A stretch of 64,000 nt of DNA from Danxiaibacter flavus (GCF_041060425.1 NZ_JAULBC010000007.1:62001-126000); one strand, 5' to 3'; positions 17,689-26,584 are shown, counted from the first letter of the stretch. Numbers and translations are program-made. Notes: generated by a model not told the origin, from the letters alone.

Positions 17689-17946
17689 CCAACCATTACC
17701 AGAATTCGTACTTTCTGCATAAATGCTTACTTTACAAAGCAGAGCTTATTGTGTTTCAGACCAATAAATAACATTTATATATAACTGTTATGCTCTGCGA
17801 AGCCAATAGTATTTGTATTTTGCGGTACAGAGGGTTTCAGGTGGCACAAAATGTAATATGTTTTCAGAAGGGGCTGGCTTGTATGTGTGCCTGCAATGTT
17901 ACCCAAATGTCCTTCATGTAACAAAACAATCAACTTCTGCTGTTTA

Positions 17947-18939
17947 ATGAAAAAAATAGTAATTGTATTAGTTAAGTATATTATCAGTTTTGGGTTAGGT
18001 GCTTTTTTGGTTTGGTGGTCGCTGAAGGGATTGACGGTTCAGGACAAAGCAGATATAAAAACGGCATTGTTAAGAGCGAGATTCTGGTTGCTCATACCGG
18101 TTTTTCTAATCTTACTGACCAGCCATTTGTTCCGTTCCATCCGGTGGAGACAAATGGTTAGATCCATGGGATATGATCCCCCCCTTTTTCATCTTGTTTG
18201 TGGTTTGTTCGTCGGTTATCTTGGTAATCAGCTTATTCCAAGAGCAGGAGAAATATTACGCTGTACTGTTGTTGCACGACCCAACAAAATCCCCCCGGAA
18301 AAATTGATCGGTACAATCATAGCAGAGCGGGTAATAGATCTGATGTGTCTTGCAATACTTTCCGTAATTGTGTTTTTTGCCGAATATGATGTTATAAAGC
18401 AATATGCCAGCGAAATATTTGCGAAGGCAGAAAGCAATGTGGAAAAAGGAGGCTCGTCGCGCTGGATAACAATAGTTATTATTGTAGCAGTTATTGCTTT
18501 ATGTGTGTATCTTTTAAGGCGGTTCCGTAAAACAAAATGGGGAACAATTCTTAACAGGGTTGCAAAAGGCATGTGGGAAGGGTTGGTTAGTATTGGAAAA
18601 GTAAAAAACAAGTTTCTTTTTATACTATATACCGTTCTTATTTGGGGCTGTTATGTAATCTCAACCTGGTTGGGTTGTTTTGCATTGCAGGAGACAGCCG
18701 GATTAAGCATTACAACGGGAGTTGCCTTGCTGATCTTTGGAACCGTGGGCATCATTATCGCTCCGGGTGGTCTCGGCGCATATCCCATAGCTATTCAAAA
18801 AACATTAACGCTTTATAATATAAATGAGAACATAGGATTGGCTGTGGGCTGGCTTTTATGGCTGGCACAGTTTATTTTTACTATTGTTTTTGGAACCTTG
18901 GCATACATCTTTATTACAACTTCAAAGAAGAAGAAATGA
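17947..18939 (+). CDS. Lysylphosphatidylglycerol-synthase TM-region / YbhN-like flippase-family membrane protein
   Basis: A 330-residue inner-membrane protein with about eight membrane segments and the family pattern HLFRSIRWRQMVRSMG and GYLGNQLIPRAGEILRCTVVARPNKIP, as in the flippase domain of MprF/YbhN/UPF0104 proteins. The C-terminal GTVGIIIAPGGLGAYPIAIQKTL is also characteristic. There is no aminoacyl-transfer domain, so lipid flipping or glycolipid handling is more likely than lysyl transfer. I preferred the ATG at 17947 over 17887 because the latter adds a Cys-rich, non-family stretch. Its stop codon overlaps the rfaE2 start (ATGA), indicating translational coupling with a surface-sugar gene. 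Confidence 0.85.
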   Translation: MKKIVIVLVKYIISFGLGAFLVWWSLKGLTVQDKADIKTALLRARFWLLIPVFLILLTSHLFRSIRWRQMVRSMGYDPPLFHLVCGLFVGYLGNQLIPRAGEILRCTVVARPNKIPPEKLIGTIIAERVIDLMCLAILSVIVFFAEYDVIKQYASEIFAKAESNVEKGGSSRWITIVIIVAVIALCVYLLRRFRKTKWGTILNRVAKGMWEGLVSIGKVKNKFLFILYTVLIWGCYVISTWLGCFALQETAGLSITTGVALLIFGTVGIIIAPGGLGAYPIAIQKTLTLYNINENIGLAVGWLLWLAQFIFTIVFGTLAYIFITTSKKKK

Positions 18940-19433
18940 AGAACACTTCTTATATATCCCAGAAAATCGTAACAGCAGTTCGGCTGCAGCATCTAATGAA
19001 AGGATGGCGCCTCAACGGAAAAACAGTTTCTTTTACCAATGGCTGTTTTGATATTTTACACGAAGGACATATTTTCTCCTTATCGCAGGCGGCAAGCGAG
19101 GCTGACTTTCTTGTTGTTGGTGTGAACTCAGATGAGAGTGTAAAGCTGTTGAAAAAAGGCCCGGACAGGCCGGTTAACAATCAGCAGAGCAGATCACTCA
19201 TATTGGCTTCTTTACTAATGGTTGACGCCGTTGTGATCTTTGACGAAGAAACTCCCCGTGATCTGATTACCGCTATTATGCCAGATGTTATTGTAAAAGG
19301 CGGCGATTATACCGTAGAGCAAATTGCAGGAGCAAAAGAAGTAATTGCTAATGGTGGCCGTGTGGTTATTAACCCGATCATTCAGGGATTTTCAACAACG
19401 GGATTGATCGAGAAGATCAGGAAACTGGGATGA
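18936..19433 (+). CDS. rfaE2: D-glycero-beta-D-manno-heptose 1-phosphate adenylyltransferase-type nucleotidyltransferase
   Basis: A 165-residue cytidylyltransferase-like enzyme with FTNGCFDILHEGH (HxGH at 42-45), VVGVNSDESVKLLKKGPDRPVN and the C-terminal GFSTTGLIEKI, matching the RfaE domain II/HldE C-terminal domain. It would activate heptose 1-phosphate to ADP-heptose for LPS core or S-layer glycans. The start at 18936 overlaps the preceding stop by four bases. The kinase half (RfaE1) is not in the window, and in Bacteroidota the two activities are commonly separate. Confidence 0.9.
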   Translation: MKNTSYISQKIVTAVRLQHLMKGWRLNGKTVSFTNGCFDILHEGHIFSLSQAASEADFLVVGVNSDESVKLLKKGPDRPVNNQQSRSLILASLLMVDAVVIFDEETPRDLITAIMPDVIVKGGDYTVEQIAGAKEVIANGGRVVINPIIQGFSTTGLIEKIRKLG

Positions 19434-19592
19434 GATCTGAAAGCTAAAGCCTAAAGCGTAAAGCCTAAAGCTGGCTGTATCGGTTCATTGTGGTTTATTC
19501 CGCCGATGATTTCATGCTTCCCTATAAATTAATAAAGATCAAGATAGACAGTACAAGTTTTAGGCTTTGAGCTTTAGGCTCTAAGCTTAGTC
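19434..19592. repeat. Inverted pair of AAAGCCTAAAGC words between rfaE2 and ppk1
   Basis: The left arm (19438-19473) is AAGCTAAAGCCTAAAGCGTA followed by AAGCCTAAAGCTGG, beginning 4 bases after the rfaE2 stop. The right arm (19558-19590) is TTTTAGGCTTTGAGCTTTAG followed by GCTCTAAGC, the reverse complement of the same words. About 85 bases lie between the arms. A transcript could fold into a long imperfect stem. Confidence 0.7.
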
Positions 19593-19607
19593 CCTCACAC
19601 CTCACAT

Positions 19608-21677
19608 ATGCATAAGAAGAATTTGATAGCAAGGGATATCAGCTGGCTGAGTTTTAATGCCCGCGTTCTGCAGGAAGCAAATGATCCTACCGTTCCGTTA
19701 AAATCAAGAATCCGTTTTTTAGGAATACACTCGAATAACCTGGATGAATTTTTCAGAGTACGCGTAGCCACACTTAAACGCATGGTTGAATTGGCAGGCA
19801 AGAAAGCCAACATGCATTTTGAAGATAACCCACAGGCAATACTGGATCAAATTCAGACAATTGTTTTACAACAACAAAATGAGTTTAACCGCATCTGGGA
19901 TGGTATACAGGATGAGATGAAAAAGCAGAAGGTCTTTCTTGTTACTGAAAAGAAATTAACCAAAGAACAGAAAGATTTTGTGCGTACTTTTTTTGATGAA
20001 GAAGTGCGTTCAAATATCATTCCCTTGCTTATAGAAAGCTTACCGGCGTTGCCATACCTGCGCGATAAAAGTCTTTACCTGGGTGTTGTAATGCGCAAGG
20101 AAGATTCAGCATACGATCAAAAATATGCATTGATTGAGATTCCCTCAAAAACCGTGGGACGCTTTGTGCAACTGCCTTCAAAAACAGACGATAAGCAGAT
20201 CATTCTGCTGGAAGATGTTGTGAGATATAACCTGCCCTATATCTTCTCCTATTTTGGCTATGATTATTTTGATGCACATGTATTTAAAGTAACGAAGGAT
20301 GCCGAAATAGACATAGATAATGATGTATCAACCACACTTGTTCAGAAAATCGAGCACGGCCTGAAGAACAGGCGCAAAGGAAAAGCCGTGCGATTTGTAT
20401 ATGACAAAGAAATGGACGCCGGACTGCTGGAATACCTTATCAGGCGTTTAAATCTCTCAAGACGCGATAATATAATACCAGGCGGGCGCATTCATAACTT
20501 CCGGCACTTTATGGATTTTCCGGATGTATTTGATAAAAAGACAACCCGACTTTCTCCTATAAGGCATCCAGCGCTAAAGAATTCTTTACGTGTAACAGAT
20601 GTTATTTTAGAGCAGGATGTAATGCTCCATTTCCCTTACCATTCGTTTGATCCGCTGATTGACCTTTTACGCGAGGCTGCAATGGATCCGGATGTAACTA
20701 CTATAAAAATCACCGCTTATCGCCTCGCCTCCAATTCAAAGATCATTAATGCACTTGTTAATGCTGTTCGCAATGGCAAGCAGGTAACCGTTATGCTGGA
20801 ATTACGGGCCCGGTTTGACGAAGAGGCCAACCTTGAGTGGAAAAATGTATTGGAAGATGAAGGCGTAAAAGTATTACTTGGCGTTCCTAACATGAAAGTG
20901 CATGCCAAGATATGTGTGATTAAGAAAAGAATCGGCAACAAAACAACACAATACGGCTTTGTAAGCACAGGAAACCTGAACGAGAGCACTGCCCGCGTGT
21001 ACGCAGATCATTGTCTTTTAACAAGTAACAGGAACATTATGGCGGACGTAAACCGCATCTTCAGCTACCTGGAAAATTACAAAACGGGTGAAAAATTTTT
21101 GAAAGCCTGCAAAACGCTGGTGATCTGTCCGACTACTATGAGAAAACAGCTTCTCATGTTGATCAATCGTGAAATAAGAAATGCCAAAGCAAAAAAAGAA
21201 GCAAGGATAACCATCAAGCTAAACTCCATTAGCGACACTGATCTGATCTATAAACTTTATGAAGCTGCAGAAGCTGGTGTGGACATACAAATGGTGGTTC
21301 GTGGAATTTTTTGCGCTAAAGTGGAAAATAAAAAATACAAAAAGCACATAACAGCGATAAGCATAGTCGATGAATTCCTGGAACACGCAAGGGTATTGAT
21401 CTTTCACAATAGTGGCAAGGAACGTGTGTTTATATCCTCTGCCGACTGGATGGTGCGGAACCTGGATCATCGTGTTGAAGCAGCGGTGCCAATCGCAAAT
21501 TCAGAAATTAAAGATGAATTGAAGAGCATTATCGACATTCAACTAAGAGACAATGTAAAAGCGCGTTGGCTGGATAATCATCTGTCAAATGAATATGTTT
21601 CATCTGCAGGCAAAAAGAAAACTCGCTCGCAGGTGGATACTTTTCATTTTCTGCAGCAAAAGGCAGTCAAAGTTTAG
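19608..21677 (+). CDS. ppk1: Polyphosphate kinase 1
   Basis: Reversibly transfers the gamma-phosphate of ATP to polyphosphate at the inner membrane. The 689-residue length is right for PPK1. The N-terminal domain starts ISWLSFNARVLQEA and is followed by LGIHSNNLDEFFRVR. The phospholipase-D-like catalytic core has KVHAKICVIKKR with His432, the autophosphorylated residue by family analogy, then STGNLNESTARVYADHCLLT. The second half-site is VISSADWMVRNLDHRVEAAVPI-like (the text reads FISSADWMVRNLDHR). The ppx-type phosphatase follows about 200 bases downstream, forming a polyphosphate synthesis/degradation pair. Confidence 0.97.
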   Translation: MHKKNLIARDISWLSFNARVLQEANDPTVPLKSRIRFLGIHSNNLDEFFRVRVATLKRMVELAGKKANMHFEDNPQAILDQIQTIVLQQQNEFNRIWDGIQDEMKKQKVFLVTEKKLTKEQKDFVRTFFDEEVRSNIIPLLIESLPALPYLRDKSLYLGVVMRKEDSAYDQKYALIEIPSKTVGRFVQLPSKTDDKQIILLEDVVRYNLPYIFSYFGYDYFDAHVFKVTKDAEIDIDNDVSTTLVQKIEHGLKNRRKGKAVRFVYDKEMDAGLLEYLIRRLNLSRRDNIIPGGRIHNFRHFMDFPDVFDKKTTRLSPIRHPALKNSLRVTDVILEQDVMLHFPYHSFDPLIDLLREAAMDPDVTTIKITAYRLASNSKIINALVNAVRNGKQVTVMLELRARFDEEANLEWKNVLEDEGVKVLLGVPNMKVHAKICVIKKRIGNKTTQYGFVSTGNLNESTARVYADHCLLTSNRNIMADVNRIFSYLENYKTGEKFLKACKTLVICPTTMRKQLLMLINREIRNAKAKKEARITIKLNSISDTDLIYKLYEAAEAGVDIQMVVRGIFCAKVENKKYKKHITAISIVDEFLEHARVLIFHNSGKERVFISSADWMVRNLDHRVEAAVPIANSEIKDELKSIIDIQLRDNVKARWLDNHLSNEYVSSAGKKKTRSQVDTFHFLQQKAVKV

Positions 21678-21830
21678 GAGATTTTAATTTGAGATTTGGA
21701 ATTTGAAATTGGTCTGGTGCAGACAGGCTGATAAATAATGATCAGGTAGCCGCTTAGTCTCAAATGCGAGAAATCATCCGAATGATTGCAAGCGCACCTT
21801 GCATATCAAATTTCAAATCTTAAATCCATA
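21678..21830. repeat. Inverted pair of TTTGAGATTTGGAATTTG words between ppk1 and ppx
   Basis: The left arm (21688-21710) is TTTGAGATTTGGAATTTG followed by AAATT. The right arm (21806-21826) is TCAAATTTCAAATCTTAAAT, its reverse-complement word. About 95 bases lie between. The same word family occurs at 26585-26625 in front of the Nudix gene. Confidence 0.65.
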
Positions 21831-21875
21831 CGCTGAACAACGCAATTACTTTAAGTTTGTATAAAATAATTTGAT

Positions 21876-22763
21876 TTGAAACTTGCCGCAATAGATATTG
21901 GAAGTAACGCAGCCCGCTTATTAATAGCGGATGTTATTGACGATGGCATAAGCAAACCGCAGTTTGTTAAGATAAATCTTGTAAGGGTTCCCTTAAGACT
22001 GGGATTTGATGTGTTTGAGAAGGGTGAAATAAGTAAACCTAAAATCGGGATGATCATTCAGACGATGAAGGCATACAAGCATTTGTTGAATGTATACGGA
22101 GTTGAAAGGGTGAAGGCCTGCGCCACCAGTGCCATGCGCGATGCGGTTAACAGCGCGGATATCATTCGCAAGATCAGACTGGAAACAGGAATAGAAATAA
22201 GTGTAATAAGCGGAGATGAAGAAGCAACGGTTATTTATGAAAACCATATTGCAGAGAACCTGGATAAAGAGCATGCTTACCTTTATATAGACGTTGGCGG
22301 TGGTAGTACCGAACTAACCTTCTTTGCCGAGGGAAAACTGCGGTATAAAGAATCTTTCAATATTGGTACCATCAGGTTGCTTAAAAACCTTGTTACTGAA
22401 AAGAACTGGGACGATATGCGCGATAAGCTGAAACAGAACCTGAAAACCAAATTTCCTGTTACAGCCATCGGGTCAGGTGGAAACATCAACAAAATATTCT
22501 CACTTAGTAAAAAGAAAGAAGGCAAGCCCCTCTCCTTCGATTTAGTGAAAGATTACTACAAGGAATTTTCAAACTTTACCGTAGAGGAAAGAATGCGGAT
22601 CTACAAACTGCGCGACGACCGCGCCGACGTTATTGTGCCTGCCCTGCAGATCTATGTAAATGTAATGCGCTGGGCCAATATTGATGAGATCTACGTCCCC
22701 AAAATAGGTCTCGCCGATGGCCTTGTACAGCATTTGTATGAAGAAATTAAAAACGGACAGTAA
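21876..22763 (+). CDS. ppx: Exopolyphosphatase / Ppx-GppA family phosphatase
   Basis: A 295-residue ASKHA-fold phosphatase with MKLAAIDIGSNAARLLIAD (phosphate 1), ATSAMRDAVNSADI, VISGDEEA, YIDVGGGSTELTFF (phosphate 2) and TAIGSGGNINKIF. These are the signatures of the short Ppx/GppA type without the C-terminal HD-like domain. It hydrolyses polyphosphate ends or (p)ppGpp. Its position after ppk1 favours polyphosphate. The start is a TTG at 21876; no ATG is available in the conserved N-terminus. Confidence 0.93.
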   Translation: MKLAAIDIGSNAARLLIADVIDDGISKPQFVKINLVRVPLRLGFDVFEKGEISKPKIGMIIQTMKAYKHLLNVYGVERVKACATSAMRDAVNSADIIRKIRLETGIEISVISGDEEATVIYENHIAENLDKEHAYLYIDVGGGSTELTFFAEGKLRYKESFNIGTIRLLKNLVTEKNWDDMRDKLKQNLKTKFPVTAIGSGGNINKIFSLSKKKEGKPLSFDLVKDYYKEFSNFTVEERMRIYKLRDDRADVIVPALQIYVNVMRWANIDEIYVPKIGLADGLVQHLYEEIKNGQ

Positions 22764-22950
22764 GAAGACCGTAAGACAGTAAGAAAGTAAGACGTGTAAG
22801 AGGGGGCGTGGGTCAATAGTCAATGGTCAATAGTGAAAGGTGCATCAGGTCTCCCTTTTTCGAACCATTTTATTGTCTTAAAATCTTACGATCTTATTGT
22901 CTTGCGATCTTACACGTCTTACGATCTTACTGTCTCCCGGTCTTACAATC
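22761..22950. repeat. Inverted pair of CTTACTGTCTTAC words after ppx
   Basis: The word array starts exactly at the ppx stop codon (TAAGAAGACCGTAAGACAGT, then AAGAAAGTAAGACGTGTAAG). The facing array at 22875-22947 reads CTTACGATCTTATTGTCTTG, then CGATCTTACACGTCTTACG. GTAAGACGTGTAAG (22787-22800) and CTTACACGTCTTAC (22909-22922) are perfect reverse complements over 14 bases. Between the arms lies GGTCAATAGTCAATGGTCAA, another short word repeat. Words of the AAGCTTTGGGCTTTAGGC type follow at 23010-23040. Confidence 0.75.
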
Positions 22951-23029
22951 ACATGCGTCTTTTACCTCACCCCTCAAGCCTTATGCCTCACGCCAATCAT
23001 CCCCTGGTTTTAAGCTTTGGGCTTTAGGC

Positions 23030-23062
23030 TTTGCGCTTACCAGAGTTTTTTTTCTATCTTTG
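23030..23062 (+). promoter_or_regulatory. panB promoter
   Basis: TTTG (23030-23033), 21 bases, TATCTTTG (23055-23062): exact -33 and -7 elements of the Bacteroidota primary-sigma promoter. The predicted start is about 72 bases before the panB ATG. The -33 element lies inside an intergenic word repeat (GGCTTTAGGCTTTGCGC). Confidence 0.65.
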
Positions 23063-23091
23063 CATCCCTTTCATTGAATATGTTTTATTCT

Positions 23092-23136
23092 AACGTAGGC
23101 ACATGTTCAATTTCTTAGTCAATTTAAACCTACGTT
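23092..23136 (+). promoter_or_regulatory. Leader hairpin directly upstream of panB
   Basis: AACGTAGG (23092-23099) and CCTACGTT (23129-23136) are perfect 8-base complements with a 29-base loop. The 3' arm ends 4 bases before the panB ATG. In the mRNA the stem would cover the ribosome-entry region, suggesting possible translational control, though this is unproven. Confidence 0.4.
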
Positions 23137-23140
23137 TATC

Positions 23141-23956
23141 ATGTCAGTTAACAAAGAGGTTAAGAAAATTACCACCAACACGCTCCAGAAAATGAAAGCT
23201 GCCGGAGAGAAGATCTCCATGCTTACCGCTTACGATTTTTCATTTGCTAAAATATTCGATGACGCCGGAGTAGATGTATTGCTGGTGGGCGACAGTGCAA
23301 GTAATGTGATGGCCGGCCACGAGACGACTTTACCCATCACGCTGGACCAAATGATCTATCACGCACAATCTGTTATCCGCGGTGTAAACAGAAGTCTTGT
23401 TGTAGTGGATCTCCCTTTTGGATCGTATCAGTCGAATCCATCAATCGCATTGGCTTCGGCGATCAGGATCATGAAAGAAACCGGTGCACATGCAGTGAAG
23501 CTTGAGGGTGGTATTGAAATTGTTGATTGCATAAAAAGTATTGTTTCTGCCGGCATTCCTGTAATGGGCCATCTTGGCTTAACTCCACAAAGCATTTATA
23601 AGTTCGGCACATACAATGTACGCGCAAAAGAAGCTGCGGAAGCGCAGAAATTACGTACTGATGCTCAATTAATTGAGCAGGCCGGATGTTTTGCCATTGT
23701 GCTGGAAAAAATCCCTGCCACCCTTGCAAAAGAGGTTTCCGAGAACCTTTCTGTGCCAACGATTGGGATCGGCGCGGGTGGTGATTGTGACGGGCAGGTA
23801 TTGGTAATGCACGATATGCTGGGTATTAACACAGAGTTTAAACCCCGGTTTTTAAGGCAGTACCTAAATCTCAACGAACAGATTACCAGTGCGGTACAAC
23901 AATATATTACCGATGTTAAGGCACGCGATTTCCCCAATAGCGAAGAATCTTACTAA
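23141..23956 (+). CDS. panB: 3-methyl-2-oxobutanoate hydroxymethyltransferase (ketopantoate hydroxymethyltransferase)
   Basis: Transfers a hydroxymethyl group from 5,10-methylene-THF to 2-oxoisovalerate to give ketopantoate, the first committed step to pantothenate. The 271-residue protein has the metal-binding VLLVGDSASNVMAGHETTLPIT (Asp51), AVKLEGG, MGHLGLTPQSIYKFGTYNV and GIGAGGDCDGQVLVMHDMLG, all typical PanB motifs. It is transcribed alone from a good promoter, 7 kb away from panC and panD. Confidence 0.98.
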   Translation: MSVNKEVKKITTNTLQKMKAAGEKISMLTAYDFSFAKIFDDAGVDVLLVGDSASNVMAGHETTLPITLDQMIYHAQSVIRGVNRSLVVVDLPFGSYQSNPSIALASAIRIMKETGAHAVKLEGGIEIVDCIKSIVSAGIPVMGHLGLTPQSIYKFGTYNVRAKEAAEAQKLRTDAQLIEQAGCFAIVLEKIPATLAKEVSENLSVPTIGIGAGGDCDGQVLVMHDMLGINTEFKPRFLRQYLNLNEQITSAVQQYITDVKARDFPNSEESY

Positions 23957-24059
23957 TTACTAACCGATAAAATATTGCTCTTAATCTAAAAAAAAGAGCC
24001 GTTAGCTATAAGTTTAGCAGCTTCACTTTAGATTTACTAAAAGTGCGGATGATTTTATT

Positions 24060-25115
24060 ATGCTACCAACAAAAAAGAAACTTGTTGCAGAAATTGTTAT
24101 AAACGTAACGGCATGGGCCATCATATTGCTGCTGCCGTTTGTTTTTTTTCAATATAACCGGAGCGAGCCGCCTTTTCAAAGTCAGAGATTTACTAACCAG
24201 TACCTTGGGTCGGCAATCTTCCTGCTGATTTTCTTTTACATCAATAAAGGAACATTCATACCAAGGATCCTGGCAACCAAGAAACCGGTGCCGTACATTC
24301 TCATTATACTGGCCTGTTTCTTTCTATACCTGACCTTGATGTATAACATTGCATGGTTGTCAGCAGAAACAAGGGAGTTCCTGAAAAGTGAATTTGCTCA
24401 AAAAATGAATCTTCGCGGTCCAAAGCTTTTTGCCACTGGACCAATGACGTTGTTCCTTTTGGTGTTTATTATCGGTGCAGGTTCTAAGGTAGTAAATGAG
24501 TGGTTCCAGGCAGATGAAATCAGGGAGGAAGTTAGCCGCCAGCAGTTGCAAACAGAATTGTCTCTGCTTAAATCGCAAGTGAACCCACATTTTCTTTTTA
24601 ATACTTTAAACAGTATTTATTCTTTGTCCGTTAGTAATAGCGACAAAACTCCCGATGCTGTTTTAAAGCTTTCAAAGATAATGCGGTATACGCTGGAGGA
24701 ATCACAAAATGATAAGGTGATGCTTTCCCAGGAAATTGATTTTATCAACAGCTATATTGATCTTCAAAAAGTAAGGCTGACTGAAAAGTCGAAGATAGTT
24801 TTTAATACAGATGGTCCGGTTGACAGGGTTCTGATTGCGCCGCTGTTATTTATACCCTTTATAGAAAATGCTTTCAAGTACGGTATCAGCACACATCTAA
24901 GCTCTGCCATTAAGGTTGAGATCTGCGTGAATAATAAGACCATCGCCTTTAATTGTTATAATGATATCATTCCCGGAGCCACTAAACAAAGTGGTACCGG
25001 AACTGGCATCAGCAATACAAAAAGAAGACTGGAATTATTGTACCCAGATAAACACACGCTTGAAATTCAAAATACAGCAAATAGCTTTAGCGTAAAACTC
25101 ATAATTGAGAATTAG
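24060..25115 (+). CDS. LytS/YehU-type sensor histidine kinase
   Basis: A 351-residue kinase with four membrane segments in the first 150 residues, a short coiled-coil (ADEIREEVSRQQLQTELSLLK) and the His_kinase domain QVNPHFLFNTLNSIYSLS with the phospho-accepting His177. The ATPase region includes LLFIPFIENAFKYG (N-box) and GTGTGISNTKRRLELLYP (G-box). There is no recognised extracellular sensor domain. The response-regulator gene follows 103 bases downstream, and the two form a LytS/LytR-type pair common in Bacteroidota. Confidence 0.93.
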   Translation: MLPTKKKLVAEIVINVTAWAIILLLPFVFFQYNRSEPPFQSQRFTNQYLGSAIFLLIFFYINKGTFIPRILATKKPVPYILIILACFFLYLTLMYNIAWLSAETREFLKSEFAQKMNLRGPKLFATGPMTLFLLVFIIGAGSKVVNEWFQADEIREEVSRQQLQTELSLLKSQVNPHFLFNTLNSIYSLSVSNSDKTPDAVLKLSKIMRYTLEESQNDKVMLSQEIDFINSYIDLQKVRLTEKSKIVFNTDGPVDRVLIAPLLFIPFIENAFKYGISTHLSSAIKVEICVNNKTIAFNCYNDIIPGATKQSGTGTGISNTKRRLELLYPDKHTLEIQNTANSFSVKLIIEN

Positions 25116-25218
25116 TTTAACTTAGAAGTGACCCGCATAAGGATTGGTAAATGAATTAGCATACTACAGCTGAAAGCAGATCCGCAGATGGCTTACAGCT
25201 TTTTAAAAATCAGATGAC

Positions 25219-25911
25219 ATGAAATGTGTTGTAATTGACGACGAGCCTCTGGCATTGCAACTCGTACAGAATTATATCGGAAAAACAGAAGGTCTTGAGC
25301 TGGTAGCAAAATTTACGGATACCGTTGAGGCCGGAGATTTCCTGGAAAAGAATCCTGTTGATCTTCTTTTTCTTGATGTTCAGATGCCTGATGAAAACGG
25401 CCTGCAATTTTTTAGCAGATTGGAGAACAAACCGATGGTAATTTTTACTACCGCTTACAGCCAGTTTGCGGTGGAAGGTTTTAATCTTGATGCGATAGAC
25501 TATCTGCTAAAACCCTTTGACTATGCGCGTTTTGAAAAGGCTGTAAATAAGGCTAAAGATTTTTCATTATACCGCCAGAACAAGGAAAACAGCGAAGGAT
25601 TTTTGTTTGTAAAATACAATTACCAATGGACTAAAATCTATTACAAGGACATTGAGCTGATTGAGGCCCTTGATGATTACATCAAGATCTACGTTGAACC
25701 CAAACCTATTCTTGTCCACATGAGCATGAAAGCCGTAAGTGAAAAGCTTCCGGAAAGTAAGTTTATCAGGGCTCACCGTTCTTACATAGTTCCCGTTGAC
25801 AAGATCAAAAGCTGGAACAAGAACACAATAAACATCGGCAATAAGGTAATTCCTATCAGCTATACTTACCAGAAACAGGTAACGGAATTATTGCAGAAAA
25901 AACTGGATTAG
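25219..25911 (+). CDS. LytTR-family response regulator
   Basis: A 230-residue DNA-binding regulator. The receiver domain (1-115) has the acidic pocket V-I-D7-D8 and the phospho-acceptor D53 in LFLDVQMPDENG, with K103-type LLKPF. The C-terminal LytTR domain (about 130-230) shows FLFVKYNYQWTKIYYKDIELIEALDDYIKIY and FIRAHRSYIVPVDKI. It should be phosphorylated by the upstream kinase. The targets cannot be deduced. Confidence 0.95.
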   Translation: MKCVVIDDEPLALQLVQNYIGKTEGLELVAKFTDTVEAGDFLEKNPVDLLFLDVQMPDENGLQFFSRLENKPMVIFTTAYSQFAVEGFNLDAIDYLLKPFDYARFEKAVNKAKDFSLYRQNKENSEGFLFVKYNYQWTKIYYKDIELIEALDDYIKIYVEPKPILVHMSMKAVSEKLPESKFIRAHRSYIVPVDKIKSWNKNTINIGNKVIPISYTYQKQVTELLQKKLD

Positions 25912-25954
25912 TGTTTTTGTGTTACCGGCACAATAGCATTCCGTAAAAGCACCA

Positions 25955-26002
25955 TGCGGGTCAGCATCAATGATGCATGCGCTTCTTGCATGCCAACCCG
26001 CA
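25955..26002. terminator. Hairpin between convergent response-regulator and Nudix genes
   Basis: TGCGGGT (25955-25961) pairs with ACCCGCA (25996-26002), and an inner GCATGC/GCATGC pair strengthens the stem. It lies in the 109-base gap between two genes that converge, where a bidirectional terminator is expected. There is no good U-run on either side, so the termination role is tentative. Confidence 0.35.
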
Positions 26003-26020
26003 CTGATAACGATTTACCTG

Positions 26021-26584
26021 CTAAACATACTTTATCTTATCGAGGTACCTTAACGCATAAAAGATCGTACTTAAGTGCATTGATTGAAGGATTCTTTTTT
26101 CCTCCGCCAGCTGCATCACTTCTTCAACAGAAGCCAGGAAAACTTCAATTTCTTCATTGTGATCCAGTTGCTGTTCCTGGATAAGTTTTCCTCCTGTTGC
26201 TACGAACATATGCATCAGATTGGCATTGGTGGAAGGGTTGGCAGATATTTTACCCAGGTAGTGAACAGTTTCAAAGGAGTAGCCTGTTTCCTCCAGCATT
26301 TCGCGTCTTATCGCATCTTCAAGACTTGCATCTGTATTGTCAACGCAACCACCCGGCAATTCAATACACACTTCATTTGCCGCATGTCTGTATTGTTTCT
26401 CCAGGATAACTTTTCCGTCTTCTGTCATCGCGAAACAGGTAACCCATTCCGGAAATTCAAACACATAATAATCATTCACAATTTTACCATCCGGCTTTTC
26501 ACACACATCTTTCCTGACCGTAAACCAAGGCTCGTGACTTAAATATTCTGAAGATATCGTTTTCCATTTTAACTGATCGTCCAT
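26021..26584 (-). CDS. Nudix hydrolase (ADP-ribose-pyrophosphatase-like)
   Basis: A 187-residue protein with a Nudix box ending RREMLEETGY preceded by ELPGGCVDNTDASLEDAI. The first part of the box is one residue longer than the canonical GX5EX7REUXEEXGU. The N-terminal WKTISSEYLSHEPWFTVRKD resembles the ADP-sugar pyrophosphatase subgroup. It probably cleaves a nucleoside diphosphate linked to another moiety, with the exact substrate unknown. I start at 26584 (MDDQLKW). The 19 residues from an earlier ATG at 26641 are translated from intergenic words of the TTTGAGATTTGAAAT family. Confidence 0.9.
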   Translation of the reverse strand: MDDQLKWKTISSEYLSHEPWFTVRKDVCEKPDGKIVNDYYVFEFPEWVTCFAMTEDGKVILEKQYRHAANEVCIELPGGCVDNTDASLEDAIRREMLEETGYSFETVHYLGKISANPSTNANLMHMFVATGGKLIQEQQLDHNEEIEVFLASVEEVMQLAEEKRILQSMHLSTIFYALRYLDKIKYV

